Source: an uncultured Altererythrobacter sp. (lineage in GTDB: Bacteria > Pseudomonadota > Alphaproteobacteria > Sphingomonadales > Sphingomonadaceae). From it: a DNA stretch of 64,000 nucleotides. Every line of letters begins with the position of its first letter. Position 1 is the stretch's first letter. The notes beneath the pieces are model-generated. The model was not told where the DNA came from. It ran no database searches and worked only from the letters and a program-made list of their open reading frames with translations. The position numbers were made by a program, and so were the translations under genes. The DNA lies in NCBI GenBank assembly GCA_913056125.1, contig CAJXNC010000014.1, positions 1 to 64,000 of the forward strand, given 5' to 3'. Below, piece by piece: positions 1 through 10,611 of this stretch.

Positions 1-1686
<1,686 letters not shown>

Positions 1687-1729
1687 TCACGGGCGAATGC
1701 AAGTCTCCCCCGAACGCGCGGGTTAGGCC

Positions 1730-2827
1730 ATGTTCGGAGGGGAGCAGGTCAAGACCATCGAACGCGGCGGTTTCCTGCTGTTCCTCGCCCTGGTGACCCT
1801 TGCCATGCTGGCAGTGGTCTGGCCCTTCGCCGCCCCGCTGCTCTGGGCAACCCTTGCGGCAATCATGTTCCAGCCGCTCTACCAGCGCATGTTGGCATGG
1901 CGGAAAGGACGCGAAAACCAGGCCGCCCTGCTCGCCCTGCTGATCATCACCATCGCGGTCGTCATTCCTTCGCTGATCATCGGCAGCATGGTGGTGGATG
2001 AGGCAATCGGTGTGTTCAACGCGTTCCGCCAAGGGCGCATCGACGTTGCAGCCGAGATCAACCAGGTCGTCGCAGCGCTGCCTGCAAGCGTGCAATCGGT
2101 GCTCACCGATAACGGCTTTGGCAATTTCGCAGCCTTGCGCGAGCGGGCACAGGAGTTTGCCGAGGAAAGCGTCGGCCTTATCGCGCGGCAGGCGGTGGCC
2201 ATTGGCGGGGGCGTGTTCGGCTGGGTGCTGGCCTTCGGAATCGGCCTCTACGTCACCTTCTTCCTGCTTCGGGACGGCAAGGCGATCGGCCCCAGGATCG
2301 TATCCGCCCTGCCGATGGCCGACGACATTGCCGCCCGCATGGCGGAACGTTTCCTCACCATCGTGCGCGCCACGATCAAGGGGTCTATGGTGGTCGGACT
2401 GGTGCAGGGGGCGCTGGGCGCGGTCACTTTCTGGATCGCGGGCGTACCCTCGGCAATTCTGTTCGGCCTGATCATGGCAATCTGCTCACTGCTGCCTGCA
2501 CTCGGCCCCGCGCTCGTCTGGGCTCCGGCCGCGATCTACCTGCTGGCGGTAGGCGAGATATGGCAGGGCGTGCTCGTTATCATTTCGGGCGTGGCGGTAA
2601 TCGGTATGGCCGACAATGTGTTGCGACCGATCCTGGTGGGCCGCGACACCGGTATTCCCGACTGGATGATCCTGGTGACCACGCTTGGTGGCATCGCCAT
2701 GTTCGGCCTGTCGGGCATCGTCGTAGGTCCGCTTATCGCGGGCCTCTTCATCACCGCCTGGAAAGAACTGGCGGCACAGCGCGGCGAGCGCGGGGCAGAG
2801 GAAGAGGCCGAAGCCGGAGGCGCCTAG
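1730..2827 (+). CDS. AI-2E family (PerM/UPF0118) permease
   Basis: A 365-residue protein with about seven or eight hydrophobic segments: a pair near the N-terminus (residues 10-50), one near 65-85, and a cluster from about 150 to 350. A hydrophilic stretch (roughly 90-145) lies between the groups, as in the AI-2E/PerM family. Members are proposed to export small molecules (autoinducer-2 in E. coli TqsA) or to act as Na+/H+ antiporters; the substrate here cannot be told. It follows gyrB by 43 bases in the same direction. The C-terminus is Glu/Ala rich and overlaps by 4 bases the end of the convergent hydrolase gene. Confidence 0.85.
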   Translation: MFGGEQVKTIERGGFLLFLALVTLAMLAVVWPFAAPLLWATLAAIMFQPLYQRMLAWRKGRENQAALLALLIITIAVVIPSLIIGSMVVDEAIGVFNAFRQGRIDVAAEINQVVAALPASVQSVLTDNGFGNFAALRERAQEFAEESVGLIARQAVAIGGGVFGWVLAFGIGLYVTFFLLRDGKAIGPRIVSALPMADDIAARMAERFLTIVRATIKGSMVVGLVQGALGAVTFWIAGVPSAILFGLIMAICSLLPALGPALVWAPAAIYLLAVGEIWQGVLVIISGVAVIGMADNVLRPILVGRDTGIPDWMILVTTLGGIAMFGLSGIVVGPLIAGLFITAWKELAAQRGERGAEEEAEAGGA

Positions 2828-3921
2828 TCCTCCGGTAGCCGGAGTTCTTCCGAGGGCATGCGCTCGACATTGTCCGACGCAGCCTCAAGTTCCTCGATCG
2901 CGTTCTCCCGGGCCTCTTCCGTCAATTCGGGCGCTTCCTGCCTCGGCTCGAAACGCGCTTCGTCCAGGCACAAGGTCGCGTGCAAGGCGAAGTGATCCGA
3001 GCCGACATCGGGTCCAGTCTCGAAAGCAAGGACACCGAAATCGTCCGTATGGAATACATGATCGAGCGGCCACCGCATAAACGGGTTGGTCGCATCGAAG
3101 CTGGCATAGAAGCCGCGACCGCGACGAGGATCGACAAGCTGGCCGACGCGCTGGAAAGTCTCGACTACGCGCGACCAGGGGACATCGTTGAAGTCGCCGA
3201 TAACCAGTGTTGGCCTTCCACTCTCGCGCACGAGGTCCGCGAGCAGGATCAGCTCTGCATCACGTTGACTGCTGCTCTGACCCGGTCGCGGTGGCAGGGG
3301 GTGGACTGCAAAGAGCGCGGGCCTTTGCCCTGAAGGCATTTCCACCCTCGCGCGGATCAGCGGAGTCTCGTCGCCCGCGAGTTCGATGTCCTCCAACTCG
3401 GTCAGCGGTAGTCGCGACCACAGTGCCATGCCGTAACTGTTCGAGAGCGGGATCTTGCGGCCATGGGGATATTGCGCTTCGAGCGGCGACAAGGCCTCCA
3501 CCCATTCGGCATCGGTTTCCATCGCCAGGATTATGTCTGCATCGGCGTCTTTCAGATATCCGAGCATGCGTCCGTAATCGCGATTGCTTTGGAGGACATT
3601 CACCGAAAGCAGGGCAAGTCGGTTCGCTTCACTGCACCTGGCCGCTGCGACTGCCTGCTTCGCCACCAGCGGACTGTACGGATAAAGCTGGAAAAGCTGG
3701 AAGCCGAGTGCCAGCAGGCCAAGCCCGCCCCAAAGCCAAGGCTTGCCTGTCCGAAGCACAAGCAAGAGCGCCATGGCAAGGACGATAACCAGCACGAATT
3801 GGAGGCGCGGAAAGTCGAATACGCGGATCCACCATGCATCCACCGCGACAAGGCCGACAAAGGTGGCCAGGATCATCGCGGCGAGAACGACGAGAGACAG
3901 GCGAATTGCCCATTTGCGCAT
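2824..3921 (-). CDS. Membrane-anchored endonuclease/exonuclease/phosphatase-fold protein
   Basis: 365 residues. Three hydrophobic segments fill the first 90 residues, followed by an EEP (DNase I-like) domain. The EEP motifs are visible: LLSVNVL at the domain start, the metal-binding METD, GDFND, LDHVF, and the terminal GSDHF. This layout, membrane anchor then a periplasmic or cytoplasmic EEP domain, is common in proteobacterial proteins annotated only as EEP family hydrolases; whether the substrate is nucleic acid, phospholipid or inositol phosphate is not shown. The tail after the catalytic domain is Glu-rich. It lies 74 bases downstream of mccB and converges with the permease gene. Confidence 0.85.
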   Translation of the reverse strand: MRKWAIRLSLVVLAAMILATFVGLVAVDAWWIRVFDFPRLQFVLVIVLAMALLLVLRTGKPWLWGGLGLLALGFQLFQLYPYSPLVAKQAVAAARCSEANRLALLSVNVLQSNRDYGRMLGYLKDADADIILAMETDAEWVEALSPLEAQYPHGRKIPLSNSYGMALWSRLPLTELEDIELAGDETPLIRARVEMPSGQRPALFAVHPLPPRPGQSSSQRDAELILLADLVRESGRPTLVIGDFNDVPWSRVVETFQRVGQLVDPRRGRGFYASFDATNPFMRWPLDHVFHTDDFGVLAFETGPDVGSDHFALHATLCLDEARFEPRQEAPELTEEARENAIEELEAASDNVERMPSEELRLPED

Positions 3922-3995
3922 GGTTCGGATTTCCCAGTCGATCTCACAAAATCGGGTTCGAATAGGTAACGTGCCCGACTGTATTTGGGTCCGGG

Positions 3996-5597
3996 CTACA
4001 TCCTGAACACACCGAAGCGCGGGCGATCGGGGATCGGCGCTTCGAGGCAGGCCGCCAGCGACAGGCCCAGCACGTCACGCGTCTGGACCGGGTCGATCAC
4101 CCCGTCATCCCAGAGCCGCGCAGTGGCATAATAGGGATTGCCCTCATCCTCATATTTCTGGCGGATCGGGGCCTTGAAAGCCTCTGCCTCTTCCTCGCTC
4201 CAGCTATCGGCATCGCGGTGCACCGTGGCGAGCACGCTGGCGGCCTGTTCCCCGCCCATCACACTTATGCGCGCATTGGGCCAGGTGAAGAGGAAGCGCG
4301 GGCTATAGGCCCTGCCCGCCATGCCGTAATTGCCCGCGCCGAACGATCCGCCGATCACCACGGTGAGCTTGGGCACCTGCGCGGTCGCCACTGCGGTCAC
4401 CAGCTTGGCGCCGTGCTTGGCGATCCCTTCCGCCTCGTACTTCCCGCCGACCATGAAGCCGGAGATATTCTGGAGGAACAGCAGCGGTATGCCGCGCTGG
4501 CAGGCAAGTTCGATGAAATGCGCCCCCTTCGCCGCGCTTTCGGAAAACAGCACGCCATTGTTCGCAAGGATTGCGACGGGCATGCCCCAGATATGCGCGA
4601 AGCCGCAGACCAATGTGGAGCCGTAATGCGCCTTGAATTCGTGGAACTCGGAGCCGTCGACCAGCCGCGCAATCACCTCATGCACGTCATAGGGAGCGCG
4701 GACATCTTCGGGCACCAACGCATAGAGATCCTCGGCATCGAATTGGGGTGAAACCGGATTCCTCAAGTTAACTTGACCCTTTGGGGATAAACCCAGATTC
4801 GAAACTATGTCGCGCAAAATGGTGAGCGCGTGCTCGTCATTCTCGGCGAGGTGGTCGACCACGCCCGATTTCTTCGCGTGCAGCGCCCCTCCACCAAGGT
4901 CTTCGGCGGAAATCTCCTCTCCCGTCGCCGCCTTCACCAGCGGCGGTCCGGCAAGGAAGATCGTCCCCTGCTCGCGCACGATCACGCTTTCGTCCGACAT
5001 CGCCGGGACATAGGCCCCGCCCGCCGTGCAGCTGCCCATGACGCAGGCGATCTGCGGAATGCCGAGCGCGGACATGTTCGCCTGGTTGAAGAAGATGCGG
5101 CCAAAGTGATCGCGATCGGGAAAGACCTCGGCCTGGTGCGGCAGGTTCGCCCCGCCGCTATCGACGAGGTAAAGGCATGGCAGGCGGTTCTCCTGCGCGA
5201 TCTCCTGCGCGCGCAGGTGCTTCTTCACCGTCATCGGGTAATAGGTGCCACCCTTCACCGTCGCATCGTTGGCGGCAATCATGCATTGGCGGCCTGAAAC
5301 GCGGCCGATACCGGCAATCAGTCCGGCCCCCGGCACTTCGTCATCATACATGCCATTGGCGGCAAGCTGGCCTATCTCGAGAAAGGGCGAGCCCGGATCG
5401 AGCAGGCGCTCGACCCTTTCGCGCGGCAGGAGCTTGCCGCGTTCGACATGCCGTTCGCGTGATCGCTCCGATCCGCCGAGCGCGGCCTTGGCGACCCTGT
5501 CGCGTAACTCCTGCGTCAGCGCACGATTATGGCTGCTGCGCGCCCGCGCCTCCTCGCTATCGAGGTCGATCGAAGAAGTGAGGACGGGCGCGGTCAC
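3996..5597 (-). CDS. mccB: Methylcrotonyl-CoA carboxylase beta (carboxyltransferase) subunit
   Basis: 533 residues, the usual length. It carries the two crotonase-like carboxyltransferase halves; [13 protein letters not shown] and the [11 protein letters not shown] and [14 protein letters not shown] blocks are characteristic of the MCC beta subunit. It transfers CO2 from biotin to 3-methylcrotonyl-CoA in leucine breakdown, the step after isovaleryl-CoA dehydrogenase (ivd at 7755-8915, same strand). The start is GTG at 5597; a nearby ATG is out of frame. The biotin-carrying alpha subunit (mccA) is not in the window: downstream is an unrelated hydrolase. Its upstream neighbour is an esterase gene only 12 bases away, suggesting co-transcription. 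Confidence 0.93.
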   Translation of the reverse strand: MTAPVLTSSIDLDSEEARARSSHNRALTQELRDRVAKAALGGSERSRERHVERGKLLPRERVERLLDPGSPFLEIGQLAANGMYDDEVPGAGLIAGIGRVSGRQCMIAANDATVKGGTYYPMTVKKHLRAQEIAQENRLPCLYLVDSGGANLPHQAEVFPDRDHFGRIFFNQANMSALGIPQIACVMGSCTAGGAYVPAMSDESVIVREQGTIFLAGPPLVKAATGEEISAEDLGGGALHAKKSGVVDHLAENDEHALTILRDIVSNLGLSPKGQVNLRNPVSPQFDAEDLYALVPEDVRAPYDVHEVIARLVDGSEFHEFKAHYGSTLVCGFAHIWGMPVAILANNGVLFSESAAKGAHFIELACQRGIPLLFLQNISGFMVGGKYEAEGIAKHGAKLVTAVATAQVPKLTVVIGGSFGAGNYGMAGRAYSPRFLFTWPNARISVMGGEQAASVLATVHRDADSWSEEEAEAFKAPIRQKYEDEGNPYYATARLWDDGVIDPVQTRDVLGLSLAACLEAPIPDRPRFGVFRM

Positions 5598-5609
5598 TGC
5601 ATCTCCGGA

Positions 5610-6647
5610 CTATTCGCCCATATCGAGATGTTCGGCCATGAAGGGCAGAACGACGCTGCTGAAACGCGGGCCGATCTTGTCGGTATGCGTGCCTTCATAG
5701 GTCTCGAAAATGTGTTCGATACCGAACTTCTCCAGCTCTTCATGGATCAGCGTATCGTCGCGAATGAGGCCATCCATCGTACCGACATCCGAACCGATCG
5801 CATCGAAGCTTTCGAGTTCGGTGATGTGACTGGAAACCATGGCGAGCGGCGAATTGTTGGCCCAGCGTGCGATCACGTACTGGTCGACCGAACCATCTTC
5901 CGCGAGAGGCCAGTCGACGAAGAATGGCGGCTTGTTCGGGTTGGGCGACCAGGCCACCGCCGATGCGAGGCCTGCGAGAACGCCAAAATTGCCGCTATCC
6001 ACCGTCTCCTGCGTGGCCGAGGCCATGGCAGCAGCGCTTTCGGGTGTCTCCATGCGCGGGCTGACGCAGCAGGCGCTCTGCGCCCAGATCGAATCGAACA
6101 CTTCGGGGTGCTCCATCGCCACCACCCAGGTGCCGTAGCCGCCCATGGAATGGCCGGCGAGACCGCGGCCTTCGCGCGTCGGGATGGTGCGGTAATTGGC
6201 GTCGATGAAATTGACGAGGTCGGTTGCCACGAAATCGCGGAAATTGCCGGTGGTGACCGAATTCGAATACATCGAACCGCCCATCTTCGTCAGGCTATCG
6301 GGCACCACGACGATGAATTCGCGGCCTTCTGCGGCATTTGCCGCCACGGCTGCGGGGACATCCATGAAATTGTAGAAATTGCGCCCGGTGATAAAGAAGC
6401 CGTGCAGGTAATAGACCACCGGGAAGTGACGTTCCGGGTCGGTCGCATAGCTCGGCGGCAGCACCACCATCACTTCGCGCTCCACCGCATTGCCTTCCAG
6501 ATTGCCCTCCAGCGTCGCGCCATGGACCATCGGCGCTTCGACGGTGATCCCGGCCGGGATTTCGGGGGCGGGGGCGGTGATCTGTGCGGCGGCGGGGGTG
6601 GCGATGAGCGCCAGCAGGGCGGCGCCGGCAAGGGCAATGGACTTCAT
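5610..6647 (-). CDS. Secreted alpha/beta-hydrolase esterase (esterase D/PHB-depolymerase-like), copy 1
   Basis: 345 residues from the ATG at 6647, chosen because it starts a clear signal peptide (charged MK, hydrophobic stretch, ATPAAAQ cleavage region) and is preceded by a GGAGAG-like ribosome site; the longer open frame lacks these. The mature part is an esterase D type alpha/beta hydrolase: YYLHG oxyanion region, nucleophile elbow GHSMGG, and the late His in YEGTHTDK. It probably hydrolyses an ester in the periplasm or outside the cell. It is a tandem paralogue of the next gene (6733-7740): the two share the order of all motifs, the conserved SACC after the elbow and the terminal LPF-AEHL. 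Located inside the leucine cluster. Confidence 0.85.
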   Translation of the reverse strand: MKSIALAGAALLALIATPAAAQITAPAPEIPAGITVEAPMVHGATLEGNLEGNAVEREVMVVLPPSYATDPERHFPVVYYLHGFFITGRNFYNFMDVPAAVAANAAEGREFIVVVPDSLTKMGGSMYSNSVTTGNFRDFVATDLVNFIDANYRTIPTREGRGLAGHSMGGYGTWVVAMEHPEVFDSIWAQSACCVSPRMETPESAAAMASATQETVDSGNFGVLAGLASAVAWSPNPNKPPFFVDWPLAEDGSVDQYVIARWANNSPLAMVSSHITELESFDAIGSDVGTMDGLIRDDTLIHEELEKFGIEHIFETYEGTHTDKIGPRFSSVVLPFMAEHLDMGE

Positions 6648-6700
6648 GGGGGATCTCTCTCCGTTAGGAACTCGCTTCTGCGTCATGGGCTGACCCAGAA

Positions 6701-6720
6701 AATTGTTTCGAGCAACAATT
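6701..6720. repeat. Perfect 7-bp inverted repeat between the tandem esterase genes
   Basis: AATTGTT and AACAATT flank a 6-base spacer. On the minus strand the hairpin lies just after the stop of the upstream esterase (6733) and is followed by TTTTCT, so it may act as a weak terminator. It also lies 54 bases upstream of the ATG of the second esterase and could be an operator. The A/T-rich arms stand out from the surroundings. Confidence 0.45.
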
Positions 6721-6732
6721 ATTTCATAGCTA

Positions 6733-7740
6733 TCAATCTCCGTCGAGGTGCTCGGCGAAGAATGGCAGGACATGGGTAGGTATGCGCCCGGCGATCTTGT
6801 CGCCATGTCCGCCTTCATAGACCTCGTAAGTGTGCGTGATACCGAAACGGTCAAGCTCGGCATGCAGCGCGTCATTGTCGGTCTTGAGGCCGTCTTCATT
6901 GCCGACATCCAGGGCAATCGCATCCATGGCACGCAGCGAAGGCAGATATTGCGGCAGCATGGGTATGATCGAATTGGCAGCGATGCGCGCCATCACTTCG
7001 GGATCGATCGTGCCGTCATCGAGCAGCCCGGTCTCGAACTTGTGCGGCGCATCCGGATCGGGCGACCATGCCGAGAGGAAGGGCGCCGCACCGAGCGTGC
7101 CGAATGAAGCCTCGGCCACTTGCTCGTCGGTCAGTGCATCTGCGGCCTGTGCATCCTCGATAGAATAGGGACGCACGTTGAAGCAGCAGGCACTCATCGC
7201 ATAGACGCTGGAGAAGACGTCGGGGAATTTCAGCCCCAGCCGCATCGCGCCGTAACCGCCCATGGAATGGCCCGCGAGCCCGCGCGATTCCCGTCGCGGC
7301 AGTGTGCGATACATGGCATCGACCTGCGCCACGAGGTCGCGCGCGATATAGGTCTCGAAATCGCCCGTGGTCGGCGAATTGGAATAGAAGCTGCCGAGCA
7401 TGCGCGAATATCCATCGGGCATGACGAGAATGAACTCATTGCCTTCGGCCGCAGCAGCGTCGAGCGCTTGCTCGAAATGGACGAGGTCCTGGTACATCTG
7501 CGTGGTCGCACCATAGCCGTGCAGGAAATAGACCACCGGATAACGGCGCTCCGGGTGCTCGTCATAGCCTGGCGGCGTGAACACCATTGCGGTACGGACA
7601 GCGGGGCTGCCTTCCCAGTTTCCTTCGAGCGCCTCGCTATGGAATGTCAGTTCGTTGATCCGCGCGTTTTCCTGCGCGGCAGCCGGCAGCGCCAGCAAGG
7701 CCATGGCGGCGGCGAGCGCGCCAGTCAGGCATTTCAGCAT
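6733..7740 (-). CDS. Secreted alpha/beta-hydrolase esterase, copy 2
   Basis: 335 residues with an N-terminal signal peptide (MLKCLTGALAAAMALLALPAAAQ) and the same esterase D-like fold as its downstream neighbour: YFLHGYG, elbow GHSMGGYG, SACC, late His in YEGGHGDK. Substrate unknown; sequence alone cannot distinguish carboxylesterase, feruloyl esterase or S-formylglutathione hydrolase-like activity, though secretion argues against the last. It begins 14 bases after the ivd stop, so it is probably read with ivd. The pair looks like an old tandem duplication, diverged well beyond nucleotide identity. Confidence 0.85.
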   Translation of the reverse strand: MLKCLTGALAAAMALLALPAAAQENARINELTFHSEALEGNWEGSPAVRTAMVFTPPGYDEHPERRYPVVYFLHGYGATTQMYQDLVHFEQALDAAAAEGNEFILVMPDGYSRMLGSFYSNSPTTGDFETYIARDLVAQVDAMYRTLPRRESRGLAGHSMGGYGAMRLGLKFPDVFSSVYAMSACCFNVRPYSIEDAQAADALTDEQVAEASFGTLGAAPFLSAWSPDPDAPHKFETGLLDDGTIDPEVMARIAANSIIPMLPQYLPSLRAMDAIALDVGNEDGLKTDNDALHAELDRFGITHTYEVYEGGHGDKIAGRIPTHVLPFFAEHLDGD

Positions 7741-7754
7741 GTCTCTCCCCTTTG

Positions 7755-8915
7755 CTACCGGCCGATCAGTTCGCGGCCTATCAGCATGCGGCGAATCTCG
7801 TTGGTTCCCGCGCCGATGTCCAGAAGCTTTGCATCGCGCAGGAAGCGCTCGACCGGCCAGTCGGTGGTGTAGCCCGCCCCGCCCAGCGCCTGCACCGCCT
7901 CACCCGCGACGCGGAAGGCATTCTCGCTGGCGAGCAGGATTGCGCCTGCCGCATCGAAGCGCGTGGTCTGGCCGGCATCGCAGGCGCGCGCCACCGCATA
8001 GGCATAGGAGCGCGCCGATTGCAGCGCGACATACATGTCCGCCACCTTGGCCTGGATCAGCTGGAAAGACCCGATCGGTTTGCCAAACTGCTCACGTTCT
8101 CGGACATAGGGAATGACCGTATCGAGACAGGCCTGCATGATGCCGAGCTGCACGCCCGAAAGCACGGTGCGCTCATAATCGAGCCCGCTCATCAGCACTT
8201 TCACGCCCTCGCCCACTTCGCCCAGCACGTGAGAGTCGGGCACCACGCAGTCGCTGAAAACCAGTTCGGACGTCGGCGAGCCCTTCATGCCCATTTTGCC
8301 AATCTTCTGGCCCGGCGCGAACCCCTCGAAGCCCTTCTCGACAATGAGGGCGGTGATGCCCTTCGATCCTGCATCCATGTCGGTCTTGGCATAGACCACC
8401 ACCACATCGGCCTCGTGGCCATTGGTGATCCAGAACTTGGTGCCGTTGAGTTTCCACCCGCCATCGACGCGCTCGGCGCGCATTTTCATCGATACCACGT
8501 CCGATCCTGCGCCCGGCTCGCTCATCGCCAGCGCGCCGACATGCTCGCCCGAAATCAGCCGGGCAAGGTGCAGCGTCTTCTGCTCCGTCATACCCCAGCG
8601 GGCGATCTGGTTGATGCAGAGGTTGGAATGGGCACCATAGGACAGACCGACAGCGGCGCTGGCGCGGCTCACTTCCTCGACCGCAATCGTGTGTTCGAGG
8701 TAGCCCAGGCCGAGCCCGCCATCTTCCTCCGCCACTGTGATGCCATGCAGGCCGAGCTCGCCCATCTCCGGCCACAGATCGCGCGGAAAGGCATCCTCGC
8801 GGTCGATTGCCTCGGCACGCGGAGCGATCCGCTCATCGGCGAAACGACCCACGGTCTCGCGGATCATCTCCGCATTTTCACCAAGGCCGAAATGGAATTC
8901 GGGCGTTGCGCGCAT
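7755..8915 (-). CDS. ivd: Isovaleryl-CoA dehydrogenase
   Basis: 386 residues, a full acyl-CoA dehydrogenase. Signature 1 is seen as ALAMSEPGAGSDV and signature 2 as the QALGGAGYTTDWPVERF block near the C-terminus. The Glu in LDYERTVLSG (about residue 247) lies where isovaleryl-CoA dehydrogenases place their catalytic base, unlike short- and medium-chain enzymes, so IVD is favoured. The FAD enzyme oxidises isovaleryl-CoA to 3-methylcrotonyl-CoA, the substrate of the MccB complex encoded downstream. It is the first gene of the minus-strand run 8915-3996 (ivd, two esterases, mccB). Confidence 0.92.
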   Translation of the reverse strand: MRATPEFHFGLGENAEMIRETVGRFADERIAPRAEAIDREDAFPRDLWPEMGELGLHGITVAEEDGGLGLGYLEHTIAVEEVSRASAAVGLSYGAHSNLCINQIARWGMTEQKTLHLARLISGEHVGALAMSEPGAGSDVVSMKMRAERVDGGWKLNGTKFWITNGHEADVVVVYAKTDMDAGSKGITALIVEKGFEGFAPGQKIGKMGMKGSPTSELVFSDCVVPDSHVLGEVGEGVKVLMSGLDYERTVLSGVQLGIMQACLDTVIPYVREREQFGKPIGSFQLIQAKVADMYVALQSARSYAYAVARACDAGQTTRFDAAGAILLASENAFRVAGEAVQALGGAGYTTDWPVERFLRDAKLLDIGAGTNEIRRMLIGRELIGR

Positions 8916-9087
8916 GTCAGGCTCTCCTCAGCCTTGGCATTAGCAGGCGAGCAAGCGCCGCGAAAGAAGTTGCGTCTGAAACCGTACCGAACAGGATTTG
9001 TGTATGTTCGCACCGGGACGGGGCAGCTATAACCACGCCAAGGGATCAGGGAATTTGCACAGATCGGATTCAGATTTGCAGGCATCC

Positions 9088-10611
9088 ATGCCGCGACCCT
9101 CGCCCGACTTCCTGTCGGACGAGGCAGGCCGCCTGCGCGTGATCGAGGATTATGATCCCGATGCGCTGGAAGACGATCCCGAACTCAATGCGATCGTGAA
9201 ATTCGCCGCCCGCCTGTGCAACGTCCCTGTAGCGCAGGTGACCCTGGTGGAAGAGGAACGGCAACGCTTCCTTGCCCGCGAGGGAATAGAGGAGCGCGAA
9301 ACACCGCGCAGCGTCTCCTTTTGTGCGCATACCATGCTGCAACCGGACATGCTCGAAGTGGTCGACGCCACGCAGGATCCACGCTTTGCCGACAACCCCT
9401 TGGTGCAAGGCGATCCCTTCGTGCGCTATTATGCAGGCCAGCCACTGGTCTCGGTCGAGGGTGCGCCACTCGGCTCGATCTGCGTTGTCGACCTTGCCCC
9501 GCGCGAAAACGGACTCAGCGAAATGCAGCGAGAAGGGCTGCAGGTGCTGGCCCAGGCCGTCATGCGGCGGCTGCAATCGCGGAGGGAAGGCCTCGCCGCG
9601 ACGCGCGAGATCGAGCGAAGCGAAGCACGCTTCCGCGCCTTGGCGGACTCCATGCCCGACATCGCCTTTTCCGCCAATCACGAGGGCCAGTTCGATTATT
9701 TCAACCAGCGCTGGCACGAATATACCGGCCTTACCGGAATCTTCGACCAGGAGGCCTCGCAGCAGGTTCTCCATCCCGACGAATATGACGGGATAATGGA
9801 GCATTGGGCCAAGTGCCTTGCCAGCGGCAAGCCCTACGAAAACGAGAACCGGCTGCGGCGCTCCGATGGCACATGGCGCTGGGTGCTGGTCCGCGCATTG
9901 CCGGTAACCATCAACTCGAGCGGGCGGTTGCGCTGGTTCGGAACGATCACCGATGTGGACGAGGCGCACAAGCTCTCCGAAAGCCGCGACATGCTGGCCA
10001 AGGAGCTGTCGCACCGGATCAAGAACATCTTCGCCGTAGTGACGGGACTGGTCTCGCTGCAATCGCGCAAGGCGCCCGAGCACAAGGGCTTTGCCGACCA
10101 GTTGATCGGCACGCTCCACGCGCTTGGCCGTGCTCACGATTTCGTCCGCCCGGCAAGTGGCTCGACGCGGGAAAGCCTGCTCGGCCTGCTCGACGTGCTG
10201 TTTGCACCCTACCGCACGGGGACGGACGATGCGCGCATTCGCGTAAACGGCGCAGATGCCTCCATATCCCCGCGCGCGGCAACGCCGCTGGCGCTGGTCT
10301 TCCACGAACTGGCGACCAACTCGGCGAAATATGGCGCGCTCTCAGTCGATGAGGGCCATGTCGACCTGGCGGTGACGGACAAGGGCACGGATATCCTTCT
10401 CCGCTGGACCGAAAGGGGCGGGCCCGAACCGGAGGAATCAGGCGAGACCGGCTTTGGCTCGCGCATGGTCGAAATGGCGGTAACGGGCCAGCTGCAGGGA
10501 AGCTGGGAGCGCCATTTCGAGAAGGAAGGCCTGGTCGTCGAACTCGTTCTGCAGAAGAAGGCTATCGCCCCTAGCGAGGAATCCGCCGAACTGGAGCCTA
10601 TTCAGGGTTGA
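9088..10611 (+). CDS. Soluble GAF-PAS sensor histidine kinase of the HWE family
   Basis: 507 residues from the ATG at 9088; the frame is open further up and TTG starts at 9055 or 8998 are possible. Order: GAF domain (about 25-165), PAS domain with PAC (about 180-305), then an HWE kinase module. The phospho-acceptor is in ELSHRIKN, the N-box reads FHELATNSAKYGALS, and the G1 region has LRWTERGGP, which supplies the W-x-E signature of the family; GFGSRMV follows. No membrane segments are visible, so it is cytoplasmic. HWE kinases in alphaproteobacteria often feed the general stress response or light and redox signalling. No response regulator is adjacent. It converges with midA and overlaps it by 14 bases. 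Confidence 0.88.
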   Translation: MPRPSPDFLSDEAGRLRVIEDYDPDALEDDPELNAIVKFAARLCNVPVAQVTLVEEERQRFLAREGIEERETPRSVSFCAHTMLQPDMLEVVDATQDPRFADNPLVQGDPFVRYYAGQPLVSVEGAPLGSICVVDLAPRENGLSEMQREGLQVLAQAVMRRLQSRREGLAATREIERSEARFRALADSMPDIAFSANHEGQFDYFNQRWHEYTGLTGIFDQEASQQVLHPDEYDGIMEHWAKCLASGKPYENENRLRRSDGTWRWVLVRALPVTINSSGRLRWFGTITDVDEAHKLSESRDMLAKELSHRIKNIFAVVTGLVSLQSRKAPEHKGFADQLIGTLHALGRAHDFVRPASGSTRESLLGLLDVLFAPYRTGTDDARIRVNGADASISPRAATPLALVFHELATNSAKYGALSVDEGHVDLAVTDKGTDILLRWTERGGPEPEESGETGFGSRMVEMAVTGQLQGSWERHFEKEGLVVELVLQKKAIAPSEESAELEPIQG

